Source: Saccharothrix ecbatanensis (GTDB taxonomy: Bacteria > Actinomycetota > Actinomycetes > Mycobacteriales > Pseudonocardiaceae). From it: 64,000 nucleotides of DNA. The number at the start of each line of letters is the position of its first letter. Position 1 is the first letter of the stretch. The position numbers and the translations under genes are program-made. The notes below the pieces were generated by a model. That model saw nothing but the letters and a program-made list of their open reading frames with translations. It searched no databases and was not told the DNA's origin. This document shows positions 19,389-29,347 of the stretch, piece by piece. The stretch lies in assembly GCF_014205015.1 (NCBI RefSeq), contig NZ_JACHMO010000001.1:6944001-7008000 (forward strand). The letters are read 5' to 3'.

Positions 19389-19879
19389 CAGATCTCCTTC
19401 ACGTGCTCGAACGGCTCGGCGCAGTCGGCGCACCGGCGCAACGCCTTGCACGCCGTCGACCCGAACCGCGACAACTCCGACGTGCGGAACGACCCGCAGC
19501 GCGGGCACGACACCCGCTGCGACGGCGGCGTCAGGTTCAACGGCACCGGGCCGGTCGAGCGCGGACCCAGCCGGGACGGCGGCGCGATGCCCGCCTCCCG
19601 CAGCTTGCGGAGCCCGTCCTCGCTGATCCAGTCCGTGGTCCAGGCGGGCGACAGCGACAGCCGAACGTCCACCGCCGCGAACCCGGCCGCCAGCAACGAT
19701 CGCCGCAGGTCGGCGCCCATCTCGTCCAGCGCCGGACACCCCGAGTAGGTGGGCGTGATCGTCACCGACACCCGCCCGTCCTCCTCGGTCACGTCACGCA
19801 GCACGCCGAGATCGGCCAGCGTCAGCACCGGCAGCTCGGGATCCCGAACCCGAGCCGCAACCTCCAACGCGGTTACCAT
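19388..19879 (-). CDS. paaD: Phenylacetyl-CoA epoxidase subunit PaaD
   Basis: This 163-residue PaaD/PaaJ protein has an N-terminal MIP18/DUF59-type domain (VRDPELPVLTLADLGVLRDV, with TPTYSGCPA holding the conserved cysteine) and a C-terminal zinc- or cluster-binding domain, CPRCGS...CADC. PaaD is thought to help mature the Fe centre of the epoxidase. The ATG lies inside the last codons of paaC (seven-base overlap). The longer open frame upstream is within paaC. Confidence 0.93.
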   Translation of the reverse strand: MVTALEVAARVRDPELPVLTLADLGVLRDVTEEDGRVSVTITPTYSGCPALDEMGADLRRSLLAAGFAAVDVRLSLSPAWTTDWISEDGLRKLREAGIAPPSRLGPRSTGPVPLNLTPPSQRVSCPRCGSFRTSELSRFGSTACKALRRCADCAEPFEHVKEI

Positions 19880-20760
19880 TTCGCCCCCGGCAACGACCGG
19901 TGCAGGTGCTGCATCTCGGCCAGCAGGTAGCCGAACGCCTCGGTGTGCACGCCGTCGCGCCCGGCCCGCCCGTTGACCCGCGCCGCGGGCACGTCCGCCG
20001 GACGCGTCAGCCCGGCCGCCGACAGCACGGTGTCCAGCACACCGTCCACTTCGGACCGCAGCTCGGCCGGGTCCACCGCGACACCGGCCAACCGCGTCTC
20101 CACCGGAGACGGCGCGAACAGCTCGTCCAGGAACGGCCACACCCGCTCAAGCCCCGCCTGCATCCGCTTGTGCGACTCGTCCGTGCCGTCACCCAGCCGC
20201 ACGACCCACTGGGCCGCGTGGTCACGGTGGTAGGCCAGTTCCTTCAACCCCTTGGCCGCCACCGCCGCCAACACCGGGTCCGCGCTGCCCCGCAGCCGCG
20301 AGTACTGCGCGATCTTCCACGACGAGAACACCAGCAGCCGGGCCATGGTCGTGGCGAAGTCACCACCGGCGAACGGACCGCACTCGATCTCCGCCAGGTG
20401 CACGTTCAGGAGGTCGCGCTCGTCGCGCAGGAACGCCAGCGCGTCCTCGTCCCGACCCCCGCCCTCGACCTCACCGGCCCTGGTCAGCAGCAACCGGGCC
20501 TGGCCGAGCAGATCCAGCGCGATGTTGGCCAGCGCGACGTCCTCCTCCAGCTCCGGCGCGCGGGAACACCACTCGGCCAGCCGGTGGGACAGGATCAGCG
20601 CGTCGTCGCCGAGCATCAGGCAGTACGCCGCGAGGTCGGCGCGGTCGACGTCCGGCACGTCCCGGTCGACCCCGGCCAACGCCTCGGTGAACCCGGTGCC
20701 GAACGCCCAGTGCGTGTCCTCGTGGTCGATCAAGGACTCGTAGGCATTGTCGAAGCTCAT
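19873..20760 (-). CDS. paaC: Phenylacetyl-CoA epoxidase structural subunit PaaC
   Basis: PaaC is the ferritin-fold partner of PaaA that lacks a full di-iron site and stabilises the complex. The 295 residues include LGDDALILSHRLAEWCSRAPELEEDVALANIALDLLGQAR and, in the middle, LKELAYHRDHAAQWVVRLGDGTDES, both characteristic of PaaC. The start overlaps the paaB stop by four bases (ATGA). Confidence 0.94.
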   Translation of the reverse strand: MSFDNAYESLIDHEDTHWAFGTGFTEALAGVDRDVPDVDRADLAAYCLMLGDDALILSHRLAEWCSRAPELEEDVALANIALDLLGQARLLLTRAGEVEGGGRDEDALAFLRDERDLLNVHLAEIECGPFAGGDFATTMARLLVFSSWKIAQYSRLRGSADPVLAAVAAKGLKELAYHRDHAAQWVVRLGDGTDESHKRMQAGLERVWPFLDELFAPSPVETRLAGVAVDPAELRSEVDGVLDTVLSAAGLTRPADVPAARVNGRAGRDGVHTEAFGYLLAEMQHLHRSLPGAKW

Positions 20761-21041
20761 AGGTGCGGCACGTCCTCGGGGATCTCGTAGAACGTGGGGT
20801 GCCGGTAGACCTTGTCCCCGCTGGGCTCGAAGAACGGGTCCTTCTCGTCCGGCGACGACGCGGTGATCGCCACCGCCGGCACCACCCAGATCGACACGCC
20901 CTCGTTGCGCCGGGTGTAGACGTCACGCGCGTTGCGGACGGCCATCTCGGCGTCCGGCGCGTGCAGCGACCCGACGTGCACGTGGTTCAACCCGCGCTTG
21001 CCGCGCACGAACACTTCCCACAGAGGCCAAGACGAGCTCAT
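20757..21041 (-). CDS. paaB: Phenylacetyl-CoA epoxidase subunit PaaB
   Basis: This 94-residue protein matches PaaB in WPLWEVFVRGKRGLNHVHVGSLHAPDAEMAVRNARDVYTRR. The family forms a small bridging subunit in the epoxidase. ATG at 21041 was chosen because homology begins immediately; the longer open frame runs back through a 73-base spacer into paaA. That spacer contains a possible 26-codon ORF, listed separately, which overlaps this start by ATGA. Confidence 0.93.
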   Translation of the reverse strand: MSSSWPLWEVFVRGKRGLNHVHVGSLHAPDAEMAVRNARDVYTRRNEGVSIWVVPAVAITASSPDEKDPFFEPSGDKVYRHPTFYEIPEDVPHL

Positions 21042-21114
21042 GTGCACACCTCGCCAAGGCTCGGCGTGACAAGAGCCCAGAACACTGTGTTGAATGATTC
21101 GCTCGCAAGCTCGC

Positions 21115-21118
<4 letters not shown>
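21038..21118 (-). CDS. Possible 26-residue protein between paaA and paaB
   Basis: A short reading frame beginning MSELASES and ending GEVCT fills the whole gap between paaA and paaB. Its ATG overlaps the paaA stop as ATGA, and its own TGA overlaps the paaB ATG as ATGA. Such exact overlap at both ends suggests that it is translated, either as a real micro-protein with a short hydrophobic centre (FNTVFWALV) or as a ribosome relay that couples paaB to paaA. No homologue was recognised. Confidence 0.4.
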
Positions 21119-22047
<929 letters not shown>

Positions 22048-22088
22048 ACCCCGATGTTACACCTGGACGCGAAATTTGAGGAGAACTG

Positions 22089-22586
22089 TCACAACGACCG
22101 CTTGCGACCTCTCCTCAACCACCAGACCAGCGGGAACAGCACCACCCACAACGTGAGCAGGAACGTGCCGATCGGCAGCAACGCGAGCGTGGCCGTGCGT
22201 CCGGCGACCCTGGCCACCTCCGGGTCTGCGGTGTCGTACTCGATCCGCACCAGCTGCCCCGGCTCCAGCCCTTCGGGGTACAGCACGCCCTGCGCCGGGC
22301 TGTGCACGGCGCCGTCCTGCGTGGCGAAGCGCACCACCGTGCGCTGGAACGAGACGGACACCACCTCGGCGGTCGCCTTGCCCAGTCGCTTCTCGATCAT
22401 CAGGTCGTCCCGCCAACACGCCGCCAGCAGAATCACCCCGATCAGGGTCACGACCGCGCCGAAGACCAGCAGCGACCGGCTGACCAGGAGCCGAGCCTTC
22501 GGTCGGGCGCCTGTCCGCACTGCGTCGTCCACCACAACTGAGGAGTCTAGGGCGGTCAACGCATCGAATCTCAGGGACGACTCCAT
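22089..22586 (-). CDS. DUF3592-like membrane protein
   Basis: This protein has two membrane helices, at about residues 36-58 (LLVFGAVVTLIGVILLAACW) and 133-155 (LALLPIGTFLLTLWVVLFPLVWWL). Between them is a beta-rich extracytoplasmic domain with LRIEYDTADPEVARVAG-like features (GQLVRIEYDTADPEVARV), which is characteristic of DUF3592. Function is unknown. The ATG at 22586 is only 12 bases from the divergent menF start, leaving no room for ordinary promoters; a GTG 17 codons in, near 22535, is an alternative start. Confidence 0.65.
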   Translation of the reverse strand: MESSLRFDALTALDSSVVVDDAVRTGARPKARLLVSRSLLVFGAVVTLIGVILLAACWRDDLMIEKRLGKATAEVVSVSFQRTVVRFATQDGAVHSPAQGVLYPEGLEPGQLVRIEYDTADPEVARVAGRTATLALLPIGTFLLTLWVVLFPLVWWLRRGRKRSL

Positions 22587-22598
22587 ACCCTCGAAGCC

Positions 22599-23828
22599 GT
22601 GACCTCAGCTCCAGCCTCGCGGACCCGAGAACGGCTGCGCGCGCACACCAGGCGCGCAGCGGGCTACGACCTGCTGGGCAGGCTGCCGGCTCCGACCGGC
22701 GCGCTGAGCTGGGTGCGGGACGGATCGGGCCTGGTCGGGTGGGGTGAGGCGGCCCGCTTCGAGGCGTCCGGGCCGGACCGGTTCGCGGCGGCGGACCGCT
22801 GGTGGCGTGAGTTCACCGACGAGCTGGACGTGGAGGACGACCTCGGCGTGCCGGGCACGGGCCCGGTGGCGTTCCTGAGCATGGCGTTCTCCGACCGGCC
22901 GGGGCACTCGGTGCTGGTGGTGCCGGAGGTCGTGGTCGGCCGCCGCAACGGGCGCAGCTGGACCACCACGATCGGCTCCGGCGGCCGGCGGCGGGTGGAG
23001 CCGGTGCGCAGGCCGTCCGAGGTGCTGTACTCCGACGGGCAGGTGTCGGTCACGGGCTACCGCGAGGCCGTGCGCACCGCCGTCGAGCGGATGCGGGCCG
23101 GTGACCTGGAGAAAGTCGTCCTCGCGCACGACCTGCTGGCGGTCGCGGACGTCGGGATCGACCACCGTTTCGTGCTCGAAGGCCTGGCCCGCCGTTACCC
23201 GGAGTGCTGGGTGTACGCCGTGGACGGCCTGATCGGCGCCACCCCGGAGCTGCTGCTGCGGCGAAGCGGGTCGGTGGTCGACTCACGCGTGCTCGCGGGC
23301 ACGACGTGGCCGCACGACGGGATGTCCGACGACGAGCTGGCCGCCGCGCTGCTGTCGTCCGGCAAGAACCTCGGCGAGCACGAGTACGCGGTGACGTCGC
23401 TGGTGGAGACGCTGCGGCCGTTCTGCTCGACCATGTCGGTGGACGGCCCGTCGGTGCTGCGGCTGCCGAACGTCTCGCACCTGTCCAGCGACGTGATCGG
23501 GACGCTCAACGGCACGCCGTCCCTGCTCGCGCTGGGTGAGGCGCTGCACCCCACGGCCGCCGTCGGAGGCACACCGCGCGCGGAAGCCATCGCCATGATC
23601 GACGAGCTGGAGGGCATGGACCGGGGCCGCTACGCCGGTCCGGTCGGCTGGATCGACGGCAACGGCGACGGCGAGCTGGGCATCGCGCTGCGGTGCGCGC
23701 AGGTGGAGGGCCGCACGGCCCGCCTGTACGCCGGCTGCGGCCTGGTCGCCGAGTCCGATCCGGACTCCGAGGTGCGGGAGGCGCACGCCAAGATGCTGCC
23801 GTTCCGGGAAGCCCTCGAAGGCATGTGA
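22599..23828 (+). CDS. menF: Isochorismate synthase
   Basis: This chorismate-binding enzyme converts chorismate to isochorismate, the entry to menaquinone synthesis or to salicylate/catechol siderophores. The 409-residue protein shows the family's ATPELLLRR, GEHEYAVTSLVETLRPFC, LHPTAAVGGTPRAEA and DRGRYAGPVGWIDGNGDGELGIALRCA motifs. No siderophore genes are near, and menD, menB, menE and menA follow within 8 kb, so a menaquinone role is more likely. The start is GTG. Confidence 0.9.
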   Translation: MTSAPASRTRERLRAHTRRAAGYDLLGRLPAPTGALSWVRDGSGLVGWGEAARFEASGPDRFAAADRWWREFTDELDVEDDLGVPGTGPVAFLSMAFSDRPGHSVLVVPEVVVGRRNGRSWTTTIGSGGRRRVEPVRRPSEVLYSDGQVSVTGYREAVRTAVERMRAGDLEKVVLAHDLLAVADVGIDHRFVLEGLARRYPECWVYAVDGLIGATPELLLRRSGSVVDSRVLAGTTWPHDGMSDDELAAALLSSGKNLGEHEYAVTSLVETLRPFCSTMSVDGPSVLRLPNVSHLSSDVIGTLNGTPSLLALGEALHPTAAVGGTPRAEAIAMIDELEGMDRGRYAGPVGWIDGNGDGELGIALRCAQVEGRTARLYAGCGLVAESDPDSEVREAHAKMLPFREALEGM

Positions 23829-23844
23829 CCCACGGACGAAGACA

Positions 23845-23870
23845 GGGCCGCCCCTGGTGAGGGACGGCCC
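23845..23870. terminator. Bidirectional terminator between menF and M1 peptidase
   Basis: An 11-bp stem with one mismatch (GGGCCGCCCCT with AGGGACGGCCC) and a GGTG loop lies 17 bases after menF and 28 bases before the convergent peptidase's stop. Convergent placement favours termination from both sides. There is no strong T-run. Confidence 0.65.
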
Positions 23871-23897
23871 CGTGTTCTGCGTTGTAGCCAGTCGCAC

Positions 23898-25394
23898 CTA
23901 GTGGTGGTGACCCGCGAGCAGCTCGTGCGTCTCCTGGATCTTCTGGAACGACTTCGGCTCGGTCAGCGTCGCGGCGCTCGCGGCGAACCCGGCCGCTCCC
24001 GGCGCGGCAGCCGGCTTGACCGGCGTGTACAGCCAGGTCTGGAACAGCTCGTCCAGCTGCTTGCCGGAGAGCTTCTCGGCGAACGCGATGAACTCCTCCG
24101 TCGTCGCGTTGCCGTTGCGCTTCTCGCTCGGCCACTGCTTGAGCAGGGTGAAGAACGCTTCGTCGCCGATCTCGCCGCGCAACGCGTGCACGGTCAGCGC
24201 GCCACGGTCGTACACGGCGCCGTGGAACTGGTTCGGCGCACCCGGGTCACCGGGCAGGACCTGCCAGAACGGGCTGTCGGCCGGGTACATGTTGTAGATG
24301 TAGTCCGAGTTCTCCTGGACCGTGCCCTCGCCGACGTGCTCCGACCACAGCCACTCCGCGTAGCTCGCGAAGCCCTCGTTCAGCCAGATGTCCTTCCAGC
24401 CCTGCACGGACACCGAGTCGCCGAACCACTGGTGCGCCACCTCGTGCGCCACGACGTAGGTGTTCGCGCCACGGCGGAAGAACGCGGTGTCGTACGTCGA
24501 CCGGGTCTGGTTCTCCAGCGCGAAGCCGATGCCCGGCGTCACCACGCCGCCCTGCGCCTCGAACGGGTAAGGCCCGAACTGCGTCTCCAGGAACTCCGTC
24601 ATCTCGGGCGTGCGCTCGATGCTCGCCACCGACGCGTTGTAGTCCGCGCCGAGCCGCTCCGAGTACGCGTTCAGCACCGGCTGGCCGTTCGGCGCGGTCG
24701 ACTGGCGGATCTCGAACTGGCCGATCGCGATGAACGCCAGGTACGTCGCCTGCGGCTGCAAGCTGCGGTAACGCCACCGGGTCCAGCCGTTGATCTGCTG
24801 CGCGGTGCCGTTGAAGATGCCGTTGGAGATCACCTCGACGCCGGTCGGCACGGCCACCGACACGTCGAACCTGGCCTTGTCGGTCGGGTGGTTGTTGCTC
24901 GGGAACCACCACGGCGCGATGTCCGGCTGGTCGATCGCGAGCGCGCCGTCCGGGGTGCGCTTCCACGACGTGTAGCCGTCCACGGCGTAGGCGGAGGGCG
25001 TGTCGGAGTAGGTGACCACGATGGTCATGTGCGCGCCCTTGTGGAGGGTGCCGCGCGGGTCGACCACGAGTTCGCCGCCGGACTGCGAGAACTGGGCGAC
25101 CTTGTTGTTGACCCGGACCGAGCTGACCTTCAGCAGGAAGTCGAGGTTGAACCGGCTCAGGTTCTGGGTGGACTTGGCCAGGATCGTCGTGGTGCCGGAG
25201 AGGTTGTCGTTCGCCGGCTGGTAGTTGAGCCTGATGTCGTAGTGCGACACGTCGTACCCGCCGTTGCCCGCGTTCGGGTAGTACGGGTCGCCGATGCCCG
25301 GTGCGCCCGGTTCGGCCGCCGTCGCCGTGCCGGCGAGCAGGAGCAGGGACGCCGCGGTGGCGGTACCGAGGGTCAGCTTGGCTCTCAGGGACAT
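23898..25394 (-). CDS. Secreted M1 family metallopeptidase
   Basis: This is a 498-residue zinc aminopeptidase-like protein with a Sec signal peptide, residues 1-27 (LGTATAASLLLLAGTATAA). The gluzincin site is complete: H317-E318-x-x-H321 in HEVAHQWFGD and E340 in NEGFASY. The substrate-binding GxMEN motif reads GFALEN at residues 290-295. It lacks the long C-terminal helical domain of PepN, as in short secreted actinobacterial members. The C-terminus ends in GHHH. It probably trims extracellular peptides. Confidence 0.92.
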   Translation of the reverse strand: MSLRAKLTLGTATAASLLLLAGTATAAEPGAPGIGDPYYPNAGNGGYDVSHYDIRLNYQPANDNLSGTTTILAKSTQNLSRFNLDFLLKVSSVRVNNKVAQFSQSGGELVVDPRGTLHKGAHMTIVVTYSDTPSAYAVDGYTSWKRTPDGALAIDQPDIAPWWFPSNNHPTDKARFDVSVAVPTGVEVISNGIFNGTAQQINGWTRWRYRSLQPQATYLAFIAIGQFEIRQSTAPNGQPVLNAYSERLGADYNASVASIERTPEMTEFLETQFGPYPFEAQGGVVTPGIGFALENQTRSTYDTAFFRRGANTYVVAHEVAHQWFGDSVSVQGWKDIWLNEGFASYAEWLWSEHVGEGTVQENSDYIYNMYPADSPFWQVLPGDPGAPNQFHGAVYDRGALTVHALRGEIGDEAFFTLLKQWPSEKRNGNATTEEFIAFAEKLSGKQLDELFQTWLYTPVKPAAAPGAAGFAASAATLTEPKSFQKIQETHELLAGHHH

Positions 25395-25453
25395 GCGGCG
25401 AAACTAGTCCGGCCCCCTGACGGTCTGTACCCCCGTCAGTAGGATTCCTCCGA

Positions 25454-27076
25454 CTAGTGGAATGTGCTTGACACAGCGCCCTTCAACCGGGTGTGCAGAT
25501 CGCGCAATTCGTTCCGCTCCGCCCGGATTTCCACCACCCTGATGCCCTCCGGCCGACCGAGTGCCCGCCGGAACTCGTCCGGTGTCCGGGCCAGGGTGTG
25601 CGGCACGTGGTGGGCGTTGCACAGCGCCTCCAGGTCGACGCCGTGCGGTGTGCCGAAGACGCGTTCGAAGGCGACCTCGTGCTCCTTCGCGCCCTGCTCC
25701 AGCAACGTGAAGATGCCGCCGCCGTCGTCGTTGAGGACGACGACCGTCAGGTCGGGCCGCGGCTCGTGCGGGCCGACGATCAGGCCGTTCGCGTCGTGCA
25801 GGAACGTCAGGTCGCCGATCAGGGCGTAGGTGGGGCCCTGGGCGAGCGCGATGCCGGCGGCGGTGGACACGCTGCCGTCTATGCCCGCCACGCCCCGGTT
25901 CGCGTAGGTCTGGATGTCGCGGCGCGGCGCGGCGACCAGGTCGACGTCCCGGATCGGGTTGGACGAGCCGAGGAACAGGTTCGCGCCCGACGGCAACGCG
26001 GCGACCAGGTCTCGGGCCACGTGCAGGCCGGTCGGCCAGGGCTCTTTCGCCAGGACGCCGTCCACCACGTCCGCGACGGCCTTGTCGGCGTGCTGCCAGG
26101 CGGTGAGCCAGTCGTCGTCCACCTCGTGCTCGCCCAGGGCCAGGTCGGTGGACGTGTGCGTGGCGGTGAACTGCGGGTCCGGCCAGTCGAGGTCGTCGGA
26201 GAGGGCGTGCACCACCGGTGTTCGGGCGATGAGCTTCAGCACGCCCCGGGAGAGGGTCGCCCGACCCACCACCACGACGGCCTGCGGCCTGAGGTGGTCG
26301 GGGAGTTCGCCCGCGTTGAGCAGGAGGCCGCCGTGGCGCAGGCCGTGGCCGGTGGGTTCGGCGGCCACCGGCCAGCCCGCGCGTTCGGCCAGTTCGGTGA
26401 GGTCGTGATCGGAGTCGCCGACGATCACCAGGGTGCGCGGGCCGAGGTGGTCGGCCGGGTGCAGGGAAGTGGTGGTGCGCGGGATGACGCGCGTCCACGG
26501 CATGTCGAACGGGCGGCCGTCCAGGGCCTCCGGCCAGTCGTCGGCCCGGTCGGGCACCAGTGGCTCGCGGAACGGCACGTTGACGTGCACCGGTCCCTGC
26601 TCGCGGGCGGTGGCGACGGCGCGGCAGATCAGGGAGCGCCACATGCCGTTCTGGTTCTCCCGGCACTCGGCGATGGGGAACTGGAGCGTGTCCATGCCGA
26701 AGATGCGCTGCTGGTCGACGGTCTGGCTGGCGCCCGTGCGGTAGAGCTCGACCGGGCGGTCCGCGGTGAGGGCGATGACCGGGACGCCCGCGTGCCTCGC
26801 TTCCAGCATCGCGGGGTGCAGGTTCGCCACGGCGGTGCCGGAGGTGCAGGTGACGGCGGTGACCTCGTTGCCGCCCTTGGCCAGGCCGAGGGCGAGGAAA
26901 CCGGCGGTGCGCTCGTCGATGCGGACGTGCAGGGTGAGGCGTCCGGCCGCGGCGGCCTCGTGCAGGGCGAAGGACAGCGGGGCGTTGCGCGATCCGGGGC
27001 TCAGCACGACGTGCCGCACGTCGTTGCGGATCAGCTCGTCGACAAGCACCGTGGCCTGCGCGGTGGACGGGTTCAC
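25454..27076 (-). CDS. menD: SEPHCHC synthase (menaquinone biosynthesis MenD)
   Basis: This thiamine-diphosphate enzyme condenses isochorismate with 2-oxoglutarate. The 540-residue protein shows VVLSPGSRNAPLSFAL, RIDERTAGFLALGLAKG, CTSGTAVANLHPAMLEA and ADRPVEL near the N-terminus, and LTVVVLNDDGGGIFTLLEQG in the C-terminal cofactor domain. A GTG start at 27076 was chosen because homology begins at once (NPSTAQATVLVDELIRN). It is divergent from menB across 162 bases that contain a perfect palindrome. Confidence 0.95.
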   Translation of the reverse strand: MNPSTAQATVLVDELIRNDVRHVVLSPGSRNAPLSFALHEAAAAGRLTLHVRIDERTAGFLALGLAKGGNEVTAVTCTSGTAVANLHPAMLEARHAGVPVIALTADRPVELYRTGASQTVDQQRIFGMDTLQFPIAECRENQNGMWRSLICRAVATAREQGPVHVNVPFREPLVPDRADDWPEALDGRPFDMPWTRVIPRTTTSLHPADHLGPRTLVIVGDSDHDLTELAERAGWPVAAEPTGHGLRHGGLLLNAGELPDHLRPQAVVVVGRATLSRGVLKLIARTPVVHALSDDLDWPDPQFTATHTSTDLALGEHEVDDDWLTAWQHADKAVADVVDGVLAKEPWPTGLHVARDLVAALPSGANLFLGSSNPIRDVDLVAAPRRDIQTYANRGVAGIDGSVSTAAGIALAQGPTYALIGDLTFLHDANGLIVGPHEPRPDLTVVVLNDDGGGIFTLLEQGAKEHEVAFERVFGTPHGVDLEALCNAHHVPHTLARTPDEFRRALGRPEGIRVVEIRAERNELRDLHTRLKGAVSSTFH

Positions 27077-27123
27077 CGGGTCATTGTGGCGCAGTGCCCG
27101 ATCAGGTGTTTCGCCTTGCTGAG

Positions 27124-27137
27124 CGAACACGTGTTCG
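27124..27137. promoter_or_regulatory. 14-bp perfect palindrome in the menD/menB divergent region
   Basis: CGAACACGTGTTCG is self-complementary and lies 47 bases from menD and 101 bases from menB. It could be an operator shared by both genes. It does not match Rex, and I do not recognise the regulator. Confidence 0.45.
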
Positions 27138-27238
27138 GGTGATCGGAATCGAGCTCCCCGACCAGCGCCGACCCGTCCTTCCCGACCCGCCGGCAACCGG
27201 GCCGGCCCTCAGCTTCACCGCAGGCATATTGTCCGTGC

Positions 27239-28150
27239 GTGGCAGATCAGGACGTTTCCGAGCTGTTCGACCCCACCCGCTGGAAGCTGGTCGAGGGCTT
27301 CGACTTCACCGACATCACCTACCACCGCGCGGTCGACCAGGGCACGGTCCGCATCGCGTTCGACCGGCCCGACGTGCGCAACGCGTTCCGCCCGCACACG
27401 GTCGACGAGCTGTACCGCGCGCTGGACCACGCCAGGATGAGCTCGGACGTCGGGTGCGTCCTGCTCACCGGCAACGGCCCGTCGACGCGGGACGGCGGCT
27501 GGGCGTTCTGCTCCGGCGGCGACCAGCGGATCCGGGGGCGCAGCGGGTACCAGTACGCGTCGGGCGAGACGGTGGACACCGTCGACCCGGGGCGCGCGGG
27601 CAGGCTGCACATCCTGGAGTGCCAGCGGCTGATCCGGTTCATGCCGAAGGTCGTGATCGCGGTGGTGCCGGGGTGGGCGGCCGGCGGCGGCCACAGCCTG
27701 CACGTCGTGTGCGACCTGACGTTGGCGAGCGAGGAGCACGCGAAGTTCAAGCAGACCGACGCCGACGTCGGCAGCTTCGACGGCGGCTACGGCTCGGCGT
27801 ACCTGGCGCGTCAGGTGGGCCAGAAGTTCGCCCGCGAGATCTTCTTCCTCGGCCGGACCTACAGCGCGGAGGACATGTTCAAGATGGGCGCGGTCAACGC
27901 CGTGGTGCCGCACGCCGAGTTGGAGGCGACGGCGCTGGAGTGGGCGAAGGAGATCAACGGCAAGTCGCCCACGGCGCAACGGATGCTGAAGTACGCGTTC
28001 AACCTGATCGACGACGGCCTGGTCGGCCAGCAGATCTTCGCCGGTGAGACCACCCGGCTCGCGTACATGACGGACGAGGCGGTGGAGGGCCGGGACGCCT
28101 TCCTCCAGAAGCGCCCGCCGGACTGGTCCGACTACCCCTACTACTACTGA
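27239..28150 (+). CDS. menB: 1,4-dihydroxy-2-naphthoyl-CoA synthase
   Basis: This crotonase-fold enzyme closes the naphthoate ring from o-succinylbenzoyl-CoA. The 303 residues contain the MenB-specific WAFCSGGDQRIRGRSGYQY near residue 95, VPGWAAGGGHSLHVVCDLTLAS, and FDGGYGSAYLARQVGQK with the catalytic region. The end DAFLQKRPPDWSDYPYYY resembles the usual MenB C-terminus. The GTG start lies close behind CATATT; a leaderless transcript is possible. It is followed by menE after five bases. Confidence 0.95.
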   Translation: MADQDVSELFDPTRWKLVEGFDFTDITYHRAVDQGTVRIAFDRPDVRNAFRPHTVDELYRALDHARMSSDVGCVLLTGNGPSTRDGGWAFCSGGDQRIRGRSGYQYASGETVDTVDPGRAGRLHILECQRLIRFMPKVVIAVVPGWAAGGGHSLHVVCDLTLASEEHAKFKQTDADVGSFDGGYGSAYLARQVGQKFAREIFFLGRTYSAEDMFKMGAVNAVVPHAELEATALEWAKEINGKSPTAQRMLKYAFNLIDDGLVGQQIFAGETTRLAYMTDEAVEGRDAFLQKRPPDWSDYPYYY

Positions 28151-28155
28151 CCGCC

Positions 28156-29220
28156 ATGATCACCGTCGATCGACTACGCGCAGCGCTCTCCGGTGGACCC
28201 GTGTCTGCGGCTCACCCCGATCTCCCGCTCCCGCCCCTCCAGGGGTGGGAAACCGAAGCGGCGCTTGCCGTTCCGACTTCGGGGTCCACCGGTGAGCCGA
28301 AGACCGTCCTGCTGAGCGCCGAAGCCCTCACCGCGTCCGCCGAACTGACGCACGCCCGTCTCGGCGGCCCCGGCACGTGGCTGCTCGCCCTCCCCACCAC
28401 GCACATCGCCGGCGTCCAGGTGCTCGTCCGCTCACTCGTGGCCGGCGCCGAACCGGGCGTGATGGACCTCGCCACCGGCTTCCGCGCCTCCGGCTTCGCC
28501 ACCGCAGCCGACGCCGTCCTCACCGCACCAGGCCGCCACTACACCGCCCTCGTGCCCACGCAGCTGGCCCGCCTGGTCGCCATCGACGGCCCAGGGCTGG
28601 CCGCGATCCGGGAGTTCGACGCCGTCCTCATCGGCGGCGCCGCCACTCCGCCCTCCCTCCTCGAACGCTCCCGCCGACTCGGCGTCCGGGTCGTCACCAC
28701 GTACGGCATGAGCGAGACGTCCGGCGGCTGCGTGTACGACGGTCTGCCGCTCGACGGCGTGCACGTCCGGCTGGTCGACGGCCGGGTCGAGATCAGCGGC
28801 CCGGTGCTAGCCCTCGGCTACCAGGGCGGCGAGCGGTTCGGGGCGTGGTTCCGGACCGGTGACCTGGGCCAGGTCCGGCCCGACGGCACGCTGGAGGTGC
28901 TCGGCCGCGCCGACGACGTGATCATCAGCGGTGGGGAGAACATCGCTCCCGCCCGGGTCGAACGCGCGCTCACCGCCCAGGCCGGGGTGCGCGAGGCGTG
29001 CGTCGTGGGGTTGGCCGACCCGGAATGGGGCCAAGTCGTGGCCGCGGCCGTGGTGCCGGACGATCCCGCCTCGCCACCCGACGCGGACGAGCTGTGCGCG
29101 GCGGTCGGCGAGGCAATCGGTCGGTTCGCCATGCCGAAGCGACTCATCTTCGTGCTTGAGCTGCCCCAACGTGGTCCCGGCAAGGTGGACAGGAGGGCGG
29201 TCGCTAACACATTTGGGTGA
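28156..29220 (+). CDS. menE: o-Succinylbenzoate-CoA ligase
   Basis: This is an adenylate-forming ligase. The P-loop-like PTSGSTGEPKTVLL is at about residues 40-53, TTYGMSETSGGCVYDG near residue 180, FRTGDLGQVRPDGTLEVLGRADDVIISGGENIAP near residue 230-265, and GKVDRRAV at the end with the catalytic lysine. At 354 residues it is shorter than typical AMP ligases because the N-terminal part is reduced, as in other actinobacterial MenE proteins. It is tightly coupled to menB. Confidence 0.93.
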   Translation: MITVDRLRAALSGGPVSAAHPDLPLPPLQGWETEAALAVPTSGSTGEPKTVLLSAEALTASAELTHARLGGPGTWLLALPTTHIAGVQVLVRSLVAGAEPGVMDLATGFRASGFATAADAVLTAPGRHYTALVPTQLARLVAIDGPGLAAIREFDAVLIGGAATPPSLLERSRRLGVRVVTTYGMSETSGGCVYDGLPLDGVHVRLVDGRVEISGPVLALGYQGGERFGAWFRTGDLGQVRPDGTLEVLGRADDVIISGGENIAPARVERALTAQAGVREACVVGLADPEWGQVVAAAVVPDDPASPPDADELCAAVGEAIGRFAMPKRLIFVLELPQRGPGKVDRRAVANTFG

Positions 29221-29347
29221 GTTTCTGTCTTGTTAGCCGCCTTGTTGGTTGACAGCTAACTACTCCGGGCGATTGGCTCGGCACGCCGTGACACGCGGCC
29301 CTGCCGCGGTTCCCCCCGCACCGCGTGTCCGGACGAGGAGTGCTGCG

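Noticed and set aside
22599..23828. Siderophore or salicylate synthase role for the isochorismate synthase
   Set aside because: No siderophore or salicylate genes are nearby, whereas menD, menB, menE and menA follow; menaquinone is the simpler assignment.
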